Assembly (NCBI RefSeq): GCF_001426865.1
Contig: NZ_LMFO01000008.1
Span: 1-64,000, forward strand
DNA from: Paenibacillus sp. Root52
GTDB taxonomy: Bacteria; Bacillota; Bacilli; Paenibacillales; Paenibacillaceae
DNA: 64,000 nt
Direction of reading: 5' to 3'
The notes below the pieces were generated by a model. That model did no database searches, was not told the origin of the DNA, and worked only from the letters and a program-made list of their open reading frames with translations. The position numbers and the translations under genes were made by a program. Shown piece by piece: positions 63,431-64,000 of this stretch (within the stretch, counting starts at the first letter, position 1; every line of letters starts with the position of its first letter).

Positions 63431-64000
63431 TCAAATAATTAGAAATTCCGGTTTGCTTCGTGTGGTGCGAACCTCTGTGACTTTACCGGCACAACCATTG
63501 TCACCCAGCGCCTGGAACGTCACCGTAACAGCTTCCTTGCCTGACGTAACCGTCTCCGGAATATCATAGGCAACATAGAACGTCTCGCCAATCTTGTTCA
63601 TATGAATCCGCTGTTCTCCGATAACGACTCCATCGACGATAATATTGAAGTGCCGATCATACCGAATACCCTCACGTTCAAAAGGAGAATGATCTCCGCC
63701 CCAATAGGCTACGCACAGATGATTAGGTGCTGCTGGCTGCACGGCCAGTCGATAGCTGAAGTGAGCCTCACCAGTACCGTACGCTTCTCGCCACATGTGC
63801 AGCTTGTTGCGGCCGTCCGTAGACGAGCCGTTATACTGCGCCTCACGGCAGGTGCCATCCAGCTGGTGTCCAATCTCATCTTGCTGACCGTCCGGCTGAA
63901 CTCTGTCGATGGTGATATCATTCAACACCTTCTCCAGCGCATCCCCTTCATCGTTGAGCGGCCAATACACCGTATAGAACTGATGATGCACATCATAGAA
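63431..64000 (-). CDS. C-terminal part of a probable GH127-type glycosidase (cut by window edge)
   Basis: About 190 residues at the right edge. The frame stays open to 64000 (FYDVHHQFYTVYW at the edge), so the N-terminal bulk of the protein is outside. The C-terminal domain has GTGEAHFSYRLAVQPAAPNHLCVAYWGGDHSPFEREGIRYDRHFNIIVDGVVIGEQRIHMNKIGETFYVAYDIPETVTSGKEAVTVTFQAL, a beta-sandwich like the final domain of GH127 beta-L-arabinofuranosidases (DUF6805-like). That suggests a role in plant arabinan or glycoprotein breakdown. The family call is tentative because the catalytic part is missing. Confidence 0.6.
   Translation of the reverse strand, partial: FYDVHHQFYTVYWPLNDEGDALEKVLNDITIDRVQPDGQQDEIGHQLDGTCREAQYNGSSTDGRNKLHMWREAYGTGEAHFSYRLAVQPAAPNHLCVAYWGGDHSPFEREGIRYDRHFNIIVDGVVIGEQRIHMNKIGETFYVAYDIPETVTSGKEAVTVTFQALGDNGCAGKVTEVRTTRSKPEFLII

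Overview
This window looks like part of a Paenibacillus chromosome, a spore-forming Firmicute. I infer this from strong GGAGG-type ribosome binding sites, frequent GTG and TTG starts, a cyclodextrin glucanotransferase of the Paenibacillus type, Gram-positive lipoproteins, and several intergenic palindromic repeats. I could run no database search, so family names rest on motifs and domain order that I can read. I saw no rRNA, tRNA or CRISPR array.

Region 1 (1-16.4 kb) is a defence and competition island, visibly more A/T-rich at its left end. It holds a phosphorothioate-dependent restriction operon (dptF-dptG-dptH) followed on the same strand by a DGQHR-domain gene cut by the left edge. Next come a WXG100/LXG-type toxin with an overlapping candidate immunity gene, a small lipoprotein, a membrane protein, and a type II restriction-modification pair: a C5 methyltransferase with a fused helix-turn-helix, convergent with a likely EcoO109I-like endonuclease.

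Region 2 (16.4-27.2 kb) is mixed: an ABC exporter, a ribbon-helix-helix regulator, two paralogous small lipoproteins with a thioredoxin-like look, a DUF2207-type membrane protein, an R2K ATP-grasp protein, a YdeI/OmdA-type protein and a large multidomain GH2 glycosidase.

Region 3 (27.3-43.7 kb) is an iron-acquisition locus. One long minus-strand operon encodes an ATP-grasp ligase, a diaminobutyrate-type aminotransferase, an MFS exporter, three IucA/IucC (NIS) synthetases, an SbnG-like citrate synthase and an SbnH-like decarboxylase. The order of the last six genes follows staphyloferrin B (D-E-F-G-H, with C moved to the end). The genes that make 2,3-diaminopropionate (sbnA, sbnB) are absent; the aminotransferase and ATP-grasp gene occupy their place. 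A four-gene ferric-siderophore ABC importer lies beside it. Fur-box-like sequences precede both operons.

Region 4 (44-54.7 kb) handles starch and maltodextrin: a secreted CGTase, a cytoplasmic cyclomaltodextrinase, a MalEFG-type importer and a divergent LacI regulator, with three identical CAAACGTTTG operators.

Region 5 (54.8-64 kb) holds an SDR dehydrogenase with a divergent TetR regulator, a bicupin oxalate decarboxylase, a DUF1275 membrane protein, an XpaC-like/VWA/TelA operon, a lipoprotein gene whose only well-placed start codon is ATA, and the 3' end of a probable GH127-type glycosidase cut by the right edge. Three kinds of dispersed palindromic element (13.6/51.7 kb; 15.4 kb; 39.2/55.8/62.5 kb) sit between genes.
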